64,000 bases of DNA from Intrasporangium oryzae NRRL B-24470 (GCF_000576595.1 NZ_AWSA01000015.1:1-64000), one strand, 5' to 3'. Positions 1 through 9,035 are shown, numbered from the stretch's first letter. A program made the numbers and translations. The notes: generated by a model from the sequence alone, not told the origin.

Positions 1-283
1 AACTATGTCCCGGGACAGGCGTCAACTATTTCGTGGAATCAGACACTGCCGGGGCACCACACGTTTTCGCAGTTCAGACGCTATTTTCCGGCTGGCTGTG
101 GACGATGCGCAGGCTCCTCGTCGCGGCCGTGGTCCGCAGATAGTCCGCAGAGCCTCAAGAGCGAACCTCCTGTAGGCGCTCAGCAACGAGGTCCAAGTCG
201 CCGTCGGGTCAAGTCCGGATCGGTGGTGTACGACGGTGATCGGTCCGGGCAGCGAGTTCGCCACGAAGACTGTTCAGTGGCGT
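1..283. other. Left edge, no gene seen
   Basis: I find no convincing gene here; the only ORF has no recognisable protein pattern. The first 35 bases contain the word gtcaactat or its near copy aactat twice, around tgtcccgggaca. That resembles the ends of some actinobacterial insertion sequences, but no transposase is present in the window, so this is only a hint of an element lying to the left. Confidence 0.3.
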
Positions 284-1111
284 TTAGGCGTCGAAGGCCC
301 GAGCGAAGGGGGCAAGGAATCGGCGGTCGCGGGACCAGCCCACGACGGCGAACACGACGTGCTGCAACGAGCCCGCCCGGTCGTCGAGGTGTCGCCTGAA
401 GCTGTTGGCGGTCCGGTCAGGGTCGTTGCCGAAAGCACCGCAGCCCCACGCGCCGAGCACGAGCTCCGTGTAACCGTGGGCGTTGGCGACATCGAGCACG
501 CGAGCGATCCGGGCGTCGAGCAGGTCTCCCGCTCGGGGCTGCCCAACGATGGGTGCGTAAGGTGCTGCGGCCGTGAGGAACGCCGCGGGCCAAGGCATCT
601 CGATCGGGGTGCCGTCGTCGTCTCGGAACACTGGCGCGTCCGGGGAGAGTATGGCCCAGTCCGTCGAGTCGGGCTCGGGCCTCGTGGCGTGGCGCTGGTA
701 CATCGCGTCGCCTTCGAGGGTGGCCACCGGCGCAGTTGACCGGCACAGGTACTCCTCCTGTTCTCGTGCCCCGGCGAGGTACCCGCCGCCGGGATGCAGT
801 CCATTGGCCATGTTGAGCACGAGGGGACGCAGACTCTGCTGAGTGAGTCGACGTGCCGCACCCAGGGACGCCTCGTTGGTGACCTCCACGACGCTGCCGG
901 GCGAAGTCACGACCTGAAATACTGGCAGCTCGACCTCTGGTGGAATCGACACCTTGGCGCGGCGAGCATGATCGATCGCCTCACTCCAGCGGACCTGGCC
1001 GCCCGTGATGCCGGGGTATCAGCCCTGCCGGATGAACTCGCGTGCCTCGTTGCCCAGCCGCCGGGCCGTGTCGCGGTCGATGTCCAGCTCGCTGCGGCGG
1101 GCCTGGGCCAT
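284..1111 (-). pseudogene. Poly(ADP-ribose) glycohydrolase-like (TIGR02452 macrodomain) gene with premature stop
   Basis: The translation carries the microbial PARG signature: NMANGLHPGGGYLAGAREQEE contains the GGG loop and the QEE catalytic pair. Later ELVLGAWGCGAFGND is the usual second macrodomain loop. Such enzymes remove ADP-ribose from proteins. Family members have an N-terminal helix ending in a G-[WY]-Y-like stretch. Here that helix (DTARRLGNEAREFIRQG) is encoded from an ATG at 1111 but is cut off by TGA at 1021-1019. The same frame then continues as YPGITGGQVRWSEAI and into the catalytic domain. The only start after the stop is a GTG at 952, which would lose about 50 N-terminal residues. 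A TGG-to-TGA change fits best. The catalytic core is intact, so a shortened active product is possible, and a sequencing error cannot be excluded. Confidence 0.7.
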
Positions 1112-1515
1112 CTCGGGGGAGTCGATGACTCGGACGGAGAGACCGCGTGAGGCAGCTGTCGTCGCGGGTCGAAGCCTGCCTTCGAGGGGTGGCCGGTCAT
1201 CGGGTCGGGCACCGGGGTGGGTCGAGATGCGCTCGAGCACCGCGTTCCATTCGTCCAGCTTCGCCCCGCCCTCGCCGAGGTCGTATCCGCCGCCGTGCCG
1301 GTCAGCTCGCGTGATGTAGAACGCCCAACCTCGAAGGAGATCGAGCCCGCACCACTCGGGCACTCGTTCGCTGGCCTGGTACTCACGCCAAGCCGGGTCC
1401 AGCAGCCGGGCCAGGGCGGCTGGGCTTGCTCGCCTCCGGCCAGTCGCTCGTACCCGTTGTAGGTGTGTGCCCACTCGATCTGCCGGTAGATCAGGGGCTC
1501 GGACTCGCCTGCCAT
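1112..1515 (-). pseudogene. Frameshifted hypothetical gene
   Basis: An ATG at 1515 follows a good AAGGAG ribosome site (1526-1521) and opens MAGESEPLIYRQIEWAHTYN, continuing to LAGGEQA. Near 1410-1420 protein-like sequence switches to another frame, giving SPAALARLLDPAWREYQA and later WCGLDLLRGWAFYITRADRH and LDEWNAVLERISTHP. The two halves together read like one soluble protein of about 130 residues. The second frame has no stop of its own and runs into the PARG-like frame that begins at 1111. I do not recognise the family. The likely causes are a one- or two-base indel in a decaying gene, or an assembly error. It sits just upstream of the broken PARG gene, so both may have been one operon. 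Confidence 0.5.
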
Positions 1516-1986
1516 CAACTCTCCTTCTTGGTAAACCCATCAGGCCCACTATTGCCGCAACTGAGCCACCGGGGCTGCCGGGGCTCGGTGCCAGCGCAGG
1601 GATCTCACGCAGTCGCACGCCTGATTCACCTGAATCGACCGCGGCCTCGTACTCCTTGGTCACGACCTGCAGCAGCTCGCGGTGACCTCGTCGGTGGTGT
1701 GGTCACAGTCCCGGTAGCCGCTCTCTGCACGCGGGCCGTGTCGGGGATCACGGGACTTAAGACTCTGGCGCGGCCCGGCACCTCCGACGCACGCTGAAAC
1801 ACCATATGGCCGGGGAGGCATGGACTGGCCGGCCTTGTCACGTACCACGAAGGCGTTGAGGCTCCACGAGTACGTCAGTCGGGCCGCCGCGAGCCCCGAG
1901 GGTCCAGAGCGGCCATCGAGCCAGATTGAAGCGAAGGGGCAAGCCCCGACCGCCGAGGCTGCTCCTGGAAGGACTGGAGAGAGACC
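1516..1986. other. Gene-poor stretch with possible gene remnants
   Basis: No intact gene is visible. On the minus strand short protein-like pieces lie in different frames, for example CDHTTDEV near 1700 and ELLQVVTKEYEAAVDSGESG near 1680-1620. They suggest an older gene destroyed by indels. The 3' end holds the ribosome site (ggagagaga) of the secreted protein that starts at 1987. Confidence 0.3.
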
Positions 1987-2538
1987 ATGAAAGGGACCAG
2001 CTCGCTCTCACGTCGCCTTCTGCACACCCTCGTCGTCGTTGCCGTAGCGCTCACGATGACGATTGGGACTGCGGGCGCCGCAGGAGCCCAGATCATCGAC
2101 CAGCAGAACGACACGTTCGTCGTGGATGAATACGGATTCGCCCCGTCTTGCGTTCAGAATGTGGCGCCGTTCCTGCACCTCACCGGCGTCATGCACTACA
2201 TGGTGAACTACGTTCAGGACGCCCAGGGCACTTTCCATTTCACCTCCACCGTGAATCTGCAGGGAGTAAAGGCAGTTCCTGCTGTGCTTGTCGGCACAGA
2301 GTTTGTCGACCTGACCACTGGACCCACCTGGGTCTCAACCAGCGCATTCAGCGCCACAAGCTCGAACACGTGGCCCCTGGGCAGCCCGGTCACGTTGACG
2401 CAGATCAGCCGCGGTGTGCTGGTCAGCCAAGGCGCGGAGCCGAATTTGCTCACGACTTTCACTATCCACACGACCATCAACGCGAACGGCGTGACCACGG
2501 TGGATCTCTTCACGGGAGATGCTGTCTGCCGCGGGTAA
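1987..2538 (+). CDS. Secreted hypothetical protein
   Basis: The 183-residue product begins with a classical Sec signal peptide: MKGTSSLSRRLLH, then a hydrophobic run (VVVAVALTMTIGTAGAAGA), with a probable cleavage after AGA-AGA-Q near residue 34. The mature part is about 150 residues, rich in Thr, Val and Ser and predicted to be beta-stranded. Two cysteines (Cys55 in APSCVQN and Cys181 in DAVCRG) could form a disulphide joining its ends. A ribosome site, ggagagaga, precedes the ATG. It stands alone between two decayed stretches. No enzyme motif is visible. The general look resembles small exported actinobacterial proteins of unknown role. Confidence 0.7.
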   Translation: MKGTSSLSRRLLHTLVVVAVALTMTIGTAGAAGAQIIDQQNDTFVVDEYGFAPSCVQNVAPFLHLTGVMHYMVNYVQDAQGTFHFTSTVNLQGVKAVPAVLVGTEFVDLTTGPTWVSTSAFSATSSNTWPLGSPVTLTQISRGVLVSQGAEPNLLTTFTIHTTINANGVTTVDLFTGDAVCRG

Positions 2539-3121
2539 GAGGGCGCTGCTCTGGTCGCTGGGGTCCTCGGTCATGCCGGTGAACCCAGCGTCGAAGTGGT
2601 CGCGGGCATCGGCTGCAAGCCAGCGCGCGAGTGCCCCGCACCAGCTCCGCGCGCCTCCCAACTCTGCAAGCCAGACCCCTCCCGTAGGCCTCCGGCGCAG
2701 CTGCACGCGAAGAGCGGTAGGTTGCCGACTGGTGGCCGTTGCGCGGCACATTGATCCCAGTCGTAGTCGGCCCGCTCCTTCTCGTCCTGTTCCTCTGGGG
2801 TGGGCTTCGTCGCGCTGCTGTGGCGCGAGCGCCAGTGGGTCACCGCGGCCGCCCAGCGCGGCGGCGCCATAGCCGCCGGCCGGCACACCAGGCTGCCGAC
2901 GCCGCCCAGCGCCGAGGGGTCGTGGCCGCAGACCGCGCGCCAGGCTGCCGTCTCCACCGTCCGGGCGAAGTACACCGCCGCCCGCGAGCAGGCAACCGGT
3001 GCCGTTCGTGAAGCCGACCGGCGCTGGAAGGCACGACGCAATGAACTGTCCCAGACAGTCGCACGCTGGTCCCGCCTCGGCCGCTCCCGGTCGTGAGTTG
3101 CGTCGCGGGCGGCGGCGATAT
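2539..3121. other. Gene-poor stretch, probably decayed coding sequence
   Basis: Several overlapping ORFs exist on both strands, but none gives a continuous convincing protein. On the minus strand TPEEQDEKERADYDWDQC (about 2810-2750) and LGGARSWCGALARWLAADA (about 2660-2600) look coding but lie in different frames. On the plus strand KYTAAREQATGAVREADRRW (2970-3030) looks helical. I read this as remnants and assign no gene. Confidence 0.3.
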
Positions 3122-4657
3122 TCAGGCGGCCGTGAACCTGGGTGCCGCTTCGCAGAGGGCCGCCACGTCGCGGCCGGCCCGCAGCACCGTGAAGTCGGGT
3201 CGGATGAGTGCTGCCGCACTCTTGCCGTCGGCAAGCCACCTGTGCAGCGGCGAACCAGGTCCCACCTCGAGCACCTCGGTCCCGCGGCCCGTCAGCAGCG
3301 CCCGTTGCCCGGGCGAGATGGGTATGCCGCTCACCAGCACGAACCCGCCACGGGTCACGTCGTCGTACCGGAGGTCGTCGGCGATGACCGCGTTCGGACA
3401 CAACCGTCCAGTGAGGGCCTTTCGGGGTCCACGTCGATCCACCAGTGCGGACCGGCCCAGCGGCGGGGTCTCGCTGTCGACGAGTCGGCGACGCAAGCCG
3501 GGGACCCGGTGCATTCGCGGGGCAATAGCCCTGCGAAGGAGGTCACCGGCCCTGCCGCCCCGCGTCATTGAGGCACCGACGAGCTTGGCGAGCTGGATGA
3601 GGGCCCGGGCGTGCGGTTTGCGCTCCGCCTCATATGTGTCGAGCACCGACTCGGGCAGGTCCCCGGACAGGACGCCGGCCATCTTCCAGCTGAGGTTCAT
3701 GGAGTCCCGGAGTCCCGCGCACAGCCCTTGACCGATGAAGGGCGGGGTCAGGTGGGCTGCGTCGCCGAGAAGGAACACATTGCGATCTCGCCAGCGGTCC
3801 GCCAACTGGGCCCGGAAGGTGTACTCCGCGACGCGCACCAGCTCGAGCTGATCGCACGGGATGCCCTCGACCCACGGCCCGACGAGGGGCAGGAGGGCTT
3901 CGATGGACTGGAAGTCAGTGGCGGTCTCCCCGTCAAGCAGCCGGAACTCCCAGCGGTAGCGCGTGTCCCCGATGCGCATGTAGGTCGCCGCGCGTCCGGG
4001 GTCGCAGAGCTGGTGCACGCCTTCCCACTGGTCGAGCTCGACCGCGCTGGCCACGTCGATGACCAGCCAGCGCTGCTCGAACTTGAGGTCCTCCATCGTC
4101 GAGCCGATCGCCGTTCGCACGACGCTGTTGGCTCCGTCGCAACCCAGCACGAAGGTAGCCAGCACGGACTCGGGCTCCCCGGTGAGCCGGTCGGTGAAGT
4201 CCACCCTGACCCGATCCTGGCCGTCCTGGGCGACGTCGGTGACCTCGACGTTCCCGCGCAGGCGGACTGTGGTCTGGGCCTCGAGGTTGGTGCGCATCAG
4301 CTGCTCGAGCTCGGGCTGGTCGAACATGTTCGCCCTGGGATGCCCGTGCCGGCCATGGTCGCCGGACCGGTCGAACACGGCGAACGCCCGGTGGTTCCGG
4401 TCGACCAGCTGCAGCCCCCGGGTGGGCCGCGACACCGCAGCGAACTGCTCGGCGATGCCGAGCCGGACGAGGACCCGGTACACCTCATCGTCGAGGTGAA
4501 CGGCCCGCGGTTGGGGGTAGACGCCGTCCCAGCGGTCCAGGACGAGGCATTCGACGCCGTACTGCCCGAGGAGGGTGGCTGCGGTGACGCCGACGGGTCC
4601 ACCGCCCACGATGACGACGGGAATCGTCTCCGCGCCGGTCGGCTGAGCCCGTTTCAT
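3122..4657 (-). CDS. FAD-dependent aromatic hydroxylase, MhpA-like (operon A)
   Basis: A 511-residue class A flavoprotein monooxygenase. All three family motifs are present: the ADP-binding GGGPVG near residue 19, the DG motif in VLGCDGANSVVR, and the GD motif in VFLLGDAAHLTPPFIGQG. The closest well-known type is 3-(3-hydroxyphenyl)propionate 2-hydroxylase (MhpA), which uses NAD(P)H and O2 to add a hydroxyl next to a phenolic OH and so makes a catechol. The start overlaps the DoxX gene's stop by four bases (ATGA). It is the last gene of an operon with an extradiol dioxygenase, which fits making the ring-cleavage substrate. The true substrate is not visible from the sequence. A second, different MhpA-like hydroxylase is in operon B. 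Confidence 0.88.
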   Translation of the reverse strand: MKRAQPTGAETIPVVIVGGGPVGVTAATLLGQYGVECLVLDRWDGVYPQPRAVHLDDEVYRVLVRLGIAEQFAAVSRPTRGLQLVDRNHRAFAVFDRSGDHGRHGHPRANMFDQPELEQLMRTNLEAQTTVRLRGNVEVTDVAQDGQDRVRVDFTDRLTGEPESVLATFVLGCDGANSVVRTAIGSTMEDLKFEQRWLVIDVASAVELDQWEGVHQLCDPGRAATYMRIGDTRYRWEFRLLDGETATDFQSIEALLPLVGPWVEGIPCDQLELVRVAEYTFRAQLADRWRDRNVFLLGDAAHLTPPFIGQGLCAGLRDSMNLSWKMAGVLSGDLPESVLDTYEAERKPHARALIQLAKLVGASMTRGGRAGDLLRRAIAPRMHRVPGLRRRLVDSETPPLGRSALVDRRGPRKALTGRLCPNAVIADDLRYDDVTRGGFVLVSGIPISPGQRALLTGRGTEVLEVGPGSPLHRWLADGKSAAALIRPDFTVLRAGRDVAALCEAAPRFTAA

Positions 4658-5007
4658 CGCAGGTCACCGACCACGAGCAGGATGTAGCTGAGGGTCAGCA
4701 CGCCCAGGACGACGGCCGGGGCCATCTCGCGTATGCCGTCGCCGTTGCGCACGTGGGCCACGACTGCCCCTGCGAGGAGCATCAGGAGTCCCGCGCCGGC
4801 CACGGCGCCGATCACCGGAACGAACGAGCCTGCGAGCAGGCCGACAACGCCGAGGACCTCGAGGAGGCCGATCCGTCGGTATGCCGCGACGCTGAAGCCG
4901 ACGTGTTCGGCCTTTGCGCGCATGGCGGGCACGGCGGCGAGCTTCGCCGTGCCGACGACGGCGAAGACCACGACGAGGAGGGCGGCAAGGATCGAGGTGG
5001 GGTTCAT
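4654..5007 (-). CDS. DoxX-like small membrane protein (operon A)
   Basis: A 117-residue protein with four hydrophobic segments: about residues 5-24, 46-65, 68-86 and 96-113. The first segment is followed by KLAAVPAMRAKAEHVGF, and RRIGLLEVLGVVGLL opens the second, which is the DoxX/DUF4870-type pattern of small quinone- or redox-linked membrane proteins. It overlaps both neighbours by four bases (ATGA), so it is translationally coupled to the acyl-CoA synthetase and the hydroxylase. DoxX-like proteins are often found beside oxygenases, but their exact role is unclear. Here it could be a membrane partner for substrate entry or redox balance. Confidence 0.75.
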   Translation of the reverse strand: MNPTSILAALLVVVFAVVGTAKLAAVPAMRAKAEHVGFSVAAYRRIGLLEVLGVVGLLAGSFVPVIGAVAGAGLLMLLAGAVVAHVRNGDGIREMAPAVVLGVLTLSYILLVVGDLR

Positions 5008-6887
5008 GAGAGTTCCAATCTCCAGGTGATCGCGAAGCGGTCGAGTGCTTGCCTGACCGGCGCCTGGTCGGCGCCACGGGCCAGAGTGACGACGGCGACG
5101 ACCGCACCGTCCTCGATGGTTCCTCGGACGCCGGTGACCGAGGCGATGTGGCCGAGCGCGTCGGCGACGGCCGCTCGGGTGGCCTCGGCGCGCAGGGCGG
5201 GTTTGAAGTGTTTGCCCACGAGGGTGACTGGGAGTGCGTCCAGTACGGTGACGGACTTGGGCGCCGCCGCCTGTTCAGGAACGTGGTCGGCGGTCCAGGC
5301 ACGCAGTTCCTCGGGTGACGGGCTGGCGCCCGGGGCGAGGGTGACGAACGCGACGGGCACTTCGCCGGCGTGCAGGTCCGGGCGGCCCACCGCCTGCGCG
5401 GCGGTGACTGCCGGGTGTGTCAACAGCACGCTCTCGATGACTGCCGGGTCGATGTTGTGACCGCCGCGGATGATGAGGTCCTTGGCTCGACCGGCGAGGT
5501 GGATGAAGCCGTCCGGGTCGACCAGGGCCAGGTCTCCGGTGTCCAGCCAGCCGTCGCGCAGCTTGCCCAGCCCGTCCAGCATGGGCCCGTCGGCACTTCG
5601 GCCGGTGACGTAGCCGGGGAACACAGTTGGCCCGTTGACGGCGAGCACGCCGACCTGACCGGGCGGCAGGTCGACCCACTCTCCGGAATCGGTGGCGTGG
5701 ACTGCCTTCACCTGCTGGTACGGCAGTCGCTGGCCGACGGACCCGGGACGCGGGCGGTGGGGAAAGCTCAGTGCGCTGACACAGGTGGCCTCGGTGAGGC
5801 CGTAGCCCTCGACCAGTCGGATGCCGGTGGCGGATTCGAAGCCGTCCCGGACCGCCTGCGGCAGGGGGGAGGCGCCCACCACGGCGAAGCGCAGGCTGCT
5901 GATGTCGGCGTCCACGGGACAGCCGGCGAGGACGGAGTAGACGGTGGGCACGGCGCTCATCGTGGTGACCCCGTAGCGCTCGACGAGCTTCCAGAAGTGT
6001 GCGTAGAGCCCCTGGTCCCGGTAGCCGTGGGGGCCCGCCCAGACGACGTGCAGTCCCCTGAACAGGGGGCCCAGAACGGTGACGAGGAGTGCGTTGACGT
6101 GGAAGAGCGGCAGGGCTGCGAACACCACCGCCTCGTCGTGCAGCAGGTTGCTGGCGGCGATCATCCAGGCGTCGGAGACCTCGTTGGCGTGGGTGTGCGC
6201 GGCGAGCTTCGGCGTGCCCGTCGTGCCACCGGTGTGGAAGAGCGCGGCGAGGTCGGTGGCGTTGGGCGCTTCACCCACGAAGGCGTCGTGCGGCTGCTTC
6301 GCCGCCATTTCGGATAGCTGGCCGACCCGGACTCCGTCGATCGGCCGCAGTCCTGCCTGCGACGAACCCGTGCCCGTAGGGCCCAGGGCCAGGAGGGCCT
6401 CGATCCCGGCATCGACGGCGATCTCTCGTGCACTTTCCCAGACCTGCGGCGCGAGGTCGGGGCCGGCGGCCACGAGGACCCGGGCGCCCGACCGGCCGAG
6501 CAGCTCGGTGATGTGCTCGCCGGAGAGGCCGACGTTCACCGGGGCCGCGATCCCTGCAAGCTCTGCAGCCAACGTTGCAGTGACGAGCTCGTCGCAGTTG
6601 GGGGCAACCAGGGCGACACTGTCGGTGCGGCGGACCCCCAGCGTGTAGAGCTCGTTGGCGTAGCGATGCACATCCATCAGCAGCTCGGCGAAGGAGCGCT
6701 CCGTCGGGCGCTCCCACCCTTCGCCGTCGGGGAGCACGGACAGGGCCACGCGGTCCGGCCACAGGCGCGCGGCGCGGACGAGGAGCTCGTACGTCGTGCC
6801 CGGAAGGCAGCGGTCGCTCAGCGGCACGGCCTCGATCGCGGCGAGGTCGCCCGGGCCGTCGTACGTCGGCCAGACCAGGTCGCCCAT
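5004..6887 (-). CDS. AMP-forming acyl-CoA synthetase (operon A)
   Basis: A 627-residue member of the ANL superfamily that activates a carboxylic acid to its CoA thioester through an acyl-adenylate. Visible motifs, in order, are the phosphate loop FHTGGTTGTPKLAAHTH, the A5 motif EGYGLTEATCVS, and the hinge region DTGDLALVDPDGFIHLAGRAKDL followed by IIRGGHNIDP. Near the C-terminus GKHFKPALR carries the likely catalytic lysine. It is longer than the usual 500-560 residues because of a C-terminal tail of about 60 residues ending at TWRLELS. It overlaps the FAH gene start/stop as TGATG and the DoxX gene as ATGA. In this operon it probably activates the aromatic acid or the aliphatic acid released after ring cleavage. 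Chain-length preference cannot be read. Confidence 0.87.
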   Translation of the reverse strand: MGDLVWPTYDGPGDLAAIEAVPLSDRCLPGTTYELLVRAARLWPDRVALSVLPDGEGWERPTERSFAELLMDVHRYANELYTLGVRRTDSVALVAPNCDELVTATLAAELAGIAAPVNVGLSGEHITELLGRSGARVLVAAGPDLAPQVWESAREIAVDAGIEALLALGPTGTGSSQAGLRPIDGVRVGQLSEMAAKQPHDAFVGEAPNATDLAALFHTGGTTGTPKLAAHTHANEVSDAWMIAASNLLHDEAVVFAALPLFHVNALLVTVLGPLFRGLHVVWAGPHGYRDQGLYAHFWKLVERYGVTTMSAVPTVYSVLAGCPVDADISSLRFAVVGASPLPQAVRDGFESATGIRLVEGYGLTEATCVSALSFPHRPRPGSVGQRLPYQQVKAVHATDSGEWVDLPPGQVGVLAVNGPTVFPGYVTGRSADGPMLDGLGKLRDGWLDTGDLALVDPDGFIHLAGRAKDLIIRGGHNIDPAVIESVLLTHPAVTAAQAVGRPDLHAGEVPVAFVTLAPGASPSPEELRAWTADHVPEQAAAPKSVTVLDALPVTLVGKHFKPALRAEATRAAVADALGHIASVTGVRGTIEDGAVVAVVTLARGADQAPVRQALDRFAITWRLELS

Positions 6888-7825
6888 CAGGTGGTCCTCA
6901 CTATCGTGCGCTGCCGACCGAGGTCGATCGCTCCGTCGTCAGTGCCGATGGATGCCTCGACGATGTCGCCATGCTTGAGGTACTTGGGGTTCTGCGCCTG
7001 CCGCTTGAAGAACATCTTCCACTTCAGTGCGGGCGGCAGGAACGCAGCCATGATCTCGACCGGCCTGGGGGGCGCGCTCAGGGCGGTCCCCTTCGGGGTC
7101 CCGGTCAGGAGCAGGTCACCCGGGTCGAGCTGCTGGAACCGGCTCAACGCCTTCAGCGCCTCGAGCGGGGAGTAGATCATGTCGCTGTCGACCCGTGAGT
7201 CCTGGCGCAGCTTGCCGTTCACCCAGAGGCGCAGGCGCAGGTCGCCCAAGCGCTTGAGCTCGTCGTCGTCGAGCAGGACCAGGGCCGGACCGACCGGCGT
7301 GAACGTCGGGTACGACTTGGACTCGTAGAACTGGGTCTTCGGAAGCTGCAGGTCCCGGGCCGAGATGTCGTTGGTCACCACCAGACCGGCCACGAACGAC
7401 GTCCAGTTGTCTGCAGTCACCTGCGTCCCCACCGGCAGCTCCCGGCCGATGACCAGGCCGATCTCGACCTCGTAGTCCAGGAAGTGCACGTGGCTGGGCC
7501 GGCTGATGTCGTCGAACGGGCCGCTGATCGAGCCCGACGTCTTGCGGAAGAACGTCAGCGGGATGGTGTCCGGGTCGAGACCCGAGTCCTTCACGTGGCT
7601 GGCGAAGTTCGTCATCTGCGCGACCACCCGGCAGCGCGTCGTCACCGGGGACACCAGGTCGAGGGTGACCGGGTCCACGGTGTTCGTGCTGGCCCGGGCG
7701 GCCTCGATTGCCTCGCGGTCGGCGAGCAGCCCGGCGGAGGTGGCGGCGTCGGTGTCGATCCGTGCGGCGCCACCAGGAGTGCGGACCCACCAGGCGTCGG
7801 ACGTACGAAGGATCGTGGTGCTCAT
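6887..7825 (-). CDS. Fumarylacetoacetate hydrolase (FAH) family protein (operon A)
   Basis: A 312-residue FAH-fold protein. The metal ligands are visible in FLDYEVEIGLVIGRELP (Glu-x-Glu) followed by VVTNDISARDLQ. The family C-terminal signature LLLTGTPKGTA is also present. FAH-family enzymes hydrolyse or decarboxylate beta-diketo acids and often act after extradiol ring cleavage. It overlaps the dioxygenase gene by four bases (ATGA). Because operon A has no alpha/beta C-C hydrolase, this protein may take that role, or act as a decarboxylase or isomerase of the ring-cleavage product. The long tail with FKRQAQNPKYLKHGD is a little unusual for the family. Confidence 0.85.
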   Translation of the reverse strand: MSTTILRTSDAWWVRTPGGAARIDTDAATSAGLLADREAIEAARASTNTVDPVTLDLVSPVTTRCRVVAQMTNFASHVKDSGLDPDTIPLTFFRKTSGSISGPFDDISRPSHVHFLDYEVEIGLVIGRELPVGTQVTADNWTSFVAGLVVTNDISARDLQLPKTQFYESKSYPTFTPVGPALVLLDDDELKRLGDLRLRLWVNGKLRQDSRVDSDMIYSPLEALKALSRFQQLDPGDLLLTGTPKGTALSAPPRPVEIMAAFLPPALKWKMFFKRQAQNPKYLKHGDIVEASIGTDDGAIDLGRQRTIVRTT

Positions 7826-8955
7826 GAGTTCGTCACTTTCAGCAGGCCGCGAAGGCGGGTCAGGTCGAACTCGTTGTCGTCATGCAGCGAACGAGCCATC
7901 GACACCAGCTCGTGCAACGCGTCTCGTCCCGGGGCGAGGCCCAGGAAGTCCTTGGTGGCAGGCGGCCCCCACTGGGCGAGCCCGGACGCCGTCATCGGCG
8001 ACCAGCCAGGCTCCAGGGTGCAGTCGAACAGGTCACCGTCCGCGAAGTGCTCGACCAGGAGCCCGTCCGGATCACGCCAGTAGTCGAAGATCTGGCTGCC
8101 CTCGATGTGTCGACCGATCCCCCAGGAGCGGTAGAAGCCCAGCTCGCGCAGGTGCTCCCCGCCCGCGGCCAGCGCGTCGAGGTCACCTACCTGATAGGCG
8201 GAGTGGACGTATCGGTTGCTGGGCCCGAGCATCATGGCCAGCGTGTGGTGGTCGGTGGGCGTCGATCCGCGGTCACAGCGGATGAAGCTCATCGTGGGGC
8301 CCCGATCACGCTGCCCCTCGAAGTACTTGAAGTCGCTGACAATGAGACCGAGATGCTCCAGGTACCAGTTCAGGGTCTCGACGTACCTCGGCGTCTGCAG
8401 GACGACGTGGCCCAGTCGCTGGATCTTCGCGGGCTCATGCGGCGGCCGCTGCGTGGCGTTGGCGCGTCGCACGTCGTGCCCGAAGTTGAGCACCTGGGTC
8501 GGCTGGGAGGGCAGGGTCGCCAACTCGTGCGTGTCGGCCACCACTCGGACCATGACCCCACTCGGGTCGCTCAGGTCCACGGTGAGCCCGCCCAGGCTCT
8601 CGGGCAGCATCTCGACGTTGGTGCCGGTGGCACCGGCCAGCCGCACCAGGTCGGTGGTCTCCGCGGCCCGGAAGGCCGCTCCCACATACCGCGAGCGTGG
8701 TCCGCGACGCACGATCACACAGGGGGCGCCGGCGTCGGTCCCGCGAAGCTGGAGCTCGTCCGCGGTACGGCTCACGGTCGTGAACCCAAACGCCTGCGCG
8801 AAGCGCTCCGATGCGACCAGGTCGGGCTTGGCGAACTCGAGCCAGGCCAGGTCGAGCACCTTGATGACGGGGTTCCTTGCACGTCCCGGGTGCTCGGCGG
8901 GCAGCGCACCCTGCTCGCTGTGCAGGTCGTTGTGAGTCCCGCGGTGACTGCTCAT
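7822..8955 (-). CDS. Type I extradiol (VOC-fold) ring-cleavage dioxygenase (operon A)
   Basis: A 377-residue protein with two vicinal-oxygen-chelate modules, at about residues 30-150 and 175-320. Iron ligands of type I extradiol dioxygenases can be read in the second module: His in RLGHVVLQTPR, His in TDHHTLAMML, and Glu in PDGLLVEHFADGD. It likely opens a catechol-type ring next to the hydroxyls (meta cleavage) using Fe(II) and O2. The N-terminal 25 residues are polar and not part of the fold. It is the first gene of operon A. Two copies of the shared operator lie 22 and 67 bases upstream of its ATG. It differs clearly from the operon B dioxygenase, so the two probably act on different ring substrates. 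Confidence 0.83.
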   Translation of the reverse strand: MSSHRGTHNDLHSEQGALPAEHPGRARNPVIKVLDLAWLEFAKPDLVASERFAQAFGFTTVSRTADELQLRGTDAGAPCVIVRRGPRSRYVGAAFRAAETTDLVRLAGATGTNVEMLPESLGGLTVDLSDPSGVMVRVVADTHELATLPSQPTQVLNFGHDVRRANATQRPPHEPAKIQRLGHVVLQTPRYVETLNWYLEHLGLIVSDFKYFEGQRDRGPTMSFIRCDRGSTPTDHHTLAMMLGPSNRYVHSAYQVGDLDALAAGGEHLRELGFYRSWGIGRHIEGSQIFDYWRDPDGLLVEHFADGDLFDCTLEPGWSPMTASGLAQWGPPATKDFLGLAPGRDALHELVSMARSLHDDNEFDLTRLRGLLKVTNS

Positions 8956-8976
8956 TGTCGCTCCTCAGTTAGTCGC

Positions 8977-8990
8977 TGACGTAATCGTCA
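8977..8990. promoter_or_regulatory. TetR-type operator, operon A/regulator intergenic, site 1
   Basis: TGACG TAAT CGTCA is a 14-base inverted repeat with perfect 5-base arms. It lies between divergent genes, 22 bases upstream of the operon A dioxygenase ATG. It matches five other sites in the window (consensus TGAyG nnAT CrTCA). Binding by a neighbouring TetR protein is an inference. Confidence 0.7.
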
Positions 8991-9021
8991 CTCATGACCT
9001 ATTACTCAGTCAAGGCATTTC

Positions 9022-9035
9022 TGAGGGAATCGTCA
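9022..9035. promoter_or_regulatory. TetR-type operator, operon A/regulator intergenic, site 2
   Basis: TGAGG GAAT CGTCA is the same operator with one arm mismatch. Its centre is 45 bases from site 1, close to the 44-base spacing of the pair before operon B. It lies 65 bases upstream of the divergent TetR gene, so it could serve autoregulation. Confidence 0.6.

Noticed and set aside
1-35. Possible insertion-sequence end
   Set aside because: The repeats look IS-like, but there is no transposase or second end in the window, so no element is called.
2335-3401. Two long minus-strand ORFs of 299 and 276 residues
   Set aside because: Neither is continuous protein-like sequence, and one runs over the secreted protein gene. 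Described only as decayed sequence.
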